Shown here piece by piece: positions 62,502 through 64,000 of a stretch of DNA of 64,000 bases; positions within the stretch are counted from its first letter, which is position 1; each line of letters opens with the position of its first letter. Position numbers and translations under genes: made by a program. Below the pieces are notes generated by a model. It searched no databases. It had not been told where the DNA came from and was given only the letters and a program-made list of their open reading frames with translations. The stretch comes from Fervidibacter sinensis (lineage in GTDB: Bacteria > Armatimonadota > Fervidibacteria > Fervidibacterales > Fervidibacteraceae), in the NCBI GenBank assembly GCA_032161045.1, contig JAVHTH010000001.1. One strand, given 5' to 3'.

Positions 62502-63092
62502 TTAACGGTTGCTTGTTTTTGTGGGTTTTGATTCGCCCTTCGTTATTGGAGTTTGCTGCTCTTCGGGTTTCTCAGCAAGTGCTGCTTTCAGATCCTTTTC
62601 CAGTTGTGTCAACCAAGGTCCGAAAACCCCAGACTTCAACCGACCTTTGCGGTCTATAAGCAATGAAGCGGGATAGGTTGGCACAAGGCTTAAAGGTTTG
62701 GGCAACTTATTTTGCTCTTTCTCCCACCGTGCAAGTTTGTAGTTGATGCCCATACTTTCGGCGATTCTTCTGAGTGTAGAGGGTGATGCCGAGAAATAGC
62801 GGGGCATAACTCCAACGATGACCAAACCTTGCTTTCCATACTTTTTCTGCCACTCAATCAAATGCGGAACCTCCGCATGGCAAGCACTTCAGTATGGCGA
62901 CCAAAAATTGAGCAACAAGACTTTGCCTTTGAAGTCCGAAATCTTGAGTTTTTTGCCGTCAACACCAATCATCACGGCATCGGGAACGGGCTTGCCTATA
63001 TAAGGCTTGAGCGCTTCGGGAACTTGCACCGGTTGAGCGCTCAGAAAAATTGCCGTCCATAACAAACCCAAACCAACCATCAACCATCGCAT
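62502..63092 (-). CDS. TlpA-like thioredoxin-family selenoprotein (UxxC)
   Basis: Read as one 196-residue protein with an in-frame TGA at codon 68 (plus 62889-62891). Signal peptide (WLMVGLGLLWTAIFLSAQ), then KPVPDAVMIGVDGKKLKISDFKGKVLLLNFWSPY, then U-S-A-C, then HAEVPHLIEWQKKYG. TlpA-type redox proteins have W-x-x-C-x-x-C-x-x-E-x-P here; the TGA replaces the first Cys, giving UxxC. The rest contains the cis-Pro region LVPTYPASLLIDRKGRL. A hairpin fitting a bacterial SECIS follows the UGA. A plain nonsense mutation is the alternative. Periplasmic or membrane-anchored thiol/selenol reductase by family. Confidence 0.8.
62862..62891 (-). promoter_or_regulatory. Candidate bacterial SECIS element with its UGA
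   Basis: On the minus strand, after UGA (62891-62889) come 10 nt, then a perfect 7-bp stem AUGCGGA/UCCGCAU closing a GGU loop (62878-62862). Known E. coli fdhF has UGA, 11 nt and a 17-nt hairpin with a GGU-containing loop, so the geometry matches. It lies within the coding region as required in bacteria. Confidence 0.75.
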
Positions 63093-63418
63093 CAGCGGTC
63101 GCCTCCTCGCTTTTTCGGATTTCTATGTTCACTTTCAACGCCGACTGCAAAATTTTAGTTCCCAGAGCCACTCAATTGCAACCTTGCCGCCAAAGAAAGC
63201 GACTCTGTGGAAATCCTATGCTGTCTCTAAGGGCAAGTCTTTGTTGAGCCGAAAACCAGAGGGCTATGTGCCTGCGTAACCGATTTTAGGTCTAACTGGA
63301 GGGTCGGGCTCCTGCCCGACCGAAATTCGGCGCATCAGGAGATGCGCCCTCCGATAGGGTTCTACAAACCTGAGAAGATGGTGAGAAAAACTGAAGACCG
63401 TAGTTGTCAAGGTTCGCC
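63093..63418. repeat. Intergenic region with two palindromes
   Basis: 326 bp upstream of the TlpA-like gene and downstream of the pilin-like gene, both minus. Family A unit at 63298-63325 (GGTCGGGC, TCCT, GCCCGACC), then GGCGCATCAGGAGATGCGCC at 63329-63348. The rest shows nothing recognisable. Confidence 0.7.
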
Positions 63419-63946
63419 TTATCGCTTGAACACCTGCTTTGCGTTGACCGCGCTTAGCCACTTGACATGTCCGTCAGCAAAAGCCACAACAGCGCCTCCA
63501 AGATGCCGAAAAGCCAAACTTTGACCTTTGTCGGCGTAGTTGTGCTGACCTTTTGTTGAATCAAAAAGCATAGGGGTTGAACTCCGTTGTGAAATCTCTT
63601 TGACTTTGCGACTGCTCAGTGGTTGATAGAAGGCATAACCACAGTCAAGGTGACGGGCAGCAGGGCAACGGAAAATTTCGTCGTTGCGTAAGTAAGGTCT
63701 CACTCCGTCAGTCCATTGAGAGGCAGGTGGGAAGACATCGTGGTAGTCAGAGGTGTATAGCATAACAGCCAAAGCAATTTGCTTTTGGTTGCTGATACAT
63801 TGAACCTGTTGGGCTTTTGCCCTTGCTTGCACGAAAACCGGGTAGAGGATGGCTGCTGCTATGACACCGAACCAAACCAAACACCCACACCCGATTGCCC
63901 CCAAAACGACACCGATGACAATTTGGTTTCGTCTTCGTTCGTCCAT
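63419..63946 (-). CDS. H-X9-DG/DUF1559-like pilin-like protein
   Basis: 175 aa. An N-terminal membrane helix (IGVVLGAIGCGCLVWFGVIAAAILYPVFV) is followed by the typical QARAKAQQVQCISNQKQIALAVMLYTSDYHDVFPP stretch of type II-secretion pseudopilin-like proteins. A C-terminal VVAFADGHVKWLS matches the H-X9-DG signature. Such proteins are abundant in Planctomycetota- and Armatimonadota-like genomes. There is no pilin-type cleavage motif ahead of the helix as in classic GFTLIE, so processing is uncertain. No pilus genes adjoin. Confidence 0.78.
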   Translation of the reverse strand: MDERRRNQIVIGVVLGAIGCGCLVWFGVIAAAILYPVFVQARAKAQQVQCISNQKQIALAVMLYTSDYHDVFPPASQWTDGVRPYLRNDEIFRCPAARHLDCGYAFYQPLSSRKVKEISQRSSTPMLFDSTKGQHNYADKGQSLAFRHLGGAVVAFADGHVKWLSAVNAKQVFKR

Positions 63947-64000
63947 TCAGGTTCACCTTCACAGCCATACTGTTGGCATGAAGTAATTGCGTGGATAGGT

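Noticed and set aside
1..64000. Frequent CTTGACA strings as sigma-70 -35 boxes
   Set aside because: Most copies lie inside coding genes without a matching -10 box, so they mainly reflect codon use for Leu-Asp/Thr runs.

Overview
The window reads as a chromosomal segment of a free-living bacterium with a moderate base composition, densely packed genes and a diderm-type envelope: secretin, TolC family protein, MacA-like adaptor, EnvC-like murein hydrolase activator. The mix of an H-X9-DG (DUF1559-like) pilin-like protein, URO-D-like paralogues, DUF3160, peptidase M60, an orphan MutL and a LAGLIDADG intein in ThyX suggests an Armatimonadota/Fervidibacteria-like or PVC-like thermophile. That placement is inference from gene content only; there is no rRNA in the window.

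Layout. 1-2.8 kb: Tad/Flp pilus genes cpaC (cut by the window edge) and cpaE, then tRNA-Cys. 2.9-7 kb: gatC, a DHODH-like protein and the branching enzyme glgB. 7.2-9.7 kb: an MgtA-type P-type ATPase that looks compositionally different. 10-20 kb: a long minus-strand run with a URO-D-like enzyme, a coiled-coil zinc-ribbon protein, a large TPR protein, hisI, a DUF1015 protein, a LysM/G5 protein, a CtpA protease and an M23 protein. 20.4-23.3 kb: tRNA-Trp and a YfhO-like membrane protein riddled with translated repeats. 23.6-34.7 kb: a giant DUF3160/PQQ-like protein, M19 dipeptidase, moaC, MBL hydrolase, peptidase M60 and MutL. 35-43.5 kb: a membrane protein, a class IV aminotransferase, a frameshifted K+ channel, a sugar isomerase, a DUF72 protein, an esterase and a deoxyhypusine-synthase-like protein. 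43.5-51.6 kb: split LysO, a second URO-D-like gene, glnE, a nitrilase, a GHMP kinase and a lipoprotein. 51.6-58.2 kb: a decayed gene, an ABC ATPase, a four-helix-bundle gene, MacA, TolC and an RCK protein. 58.2-64 kb: an aspartic protease, intein-split thyX, a WecA-like/TagA fusion, a probable selenocysteine TlpA protein and a pilin-like protein.

Three things stand out. (1) A TlpA-like thioredoxin has an in-frame UGA exactly at the first cysteine of its CxxC, followed 10 nt later by a 17-nt hairpin with a GGU loop. This is the arrangement of a bacterial SECIS, so I read it as a selenoprotein (62502-63092, minus). (2) A small four-helix-bundle (TIGR02436/bIVP-like) gene sits between macA and the ABC ATPase gene, bounded by two inverted arrays of exactly four degenerate heptamers (28 bp each). 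Similar 28-bp arrays occur about 20 more times, mostly inside reading frames that stay open, sometimes as closely spaced inverted pairs that resemble gene-less miniature copies of the cassette. (3) Two families of palindromes with compensatory stem changes fill intergenic gaps, and one of them is also translated inside the YfhO-like gene.

Starts were moved where an upstream extension was only a shadow and an internal start had a good Shine-Dalgarno sequence. Function calls rest on motif recognition by eye; no searches were run.
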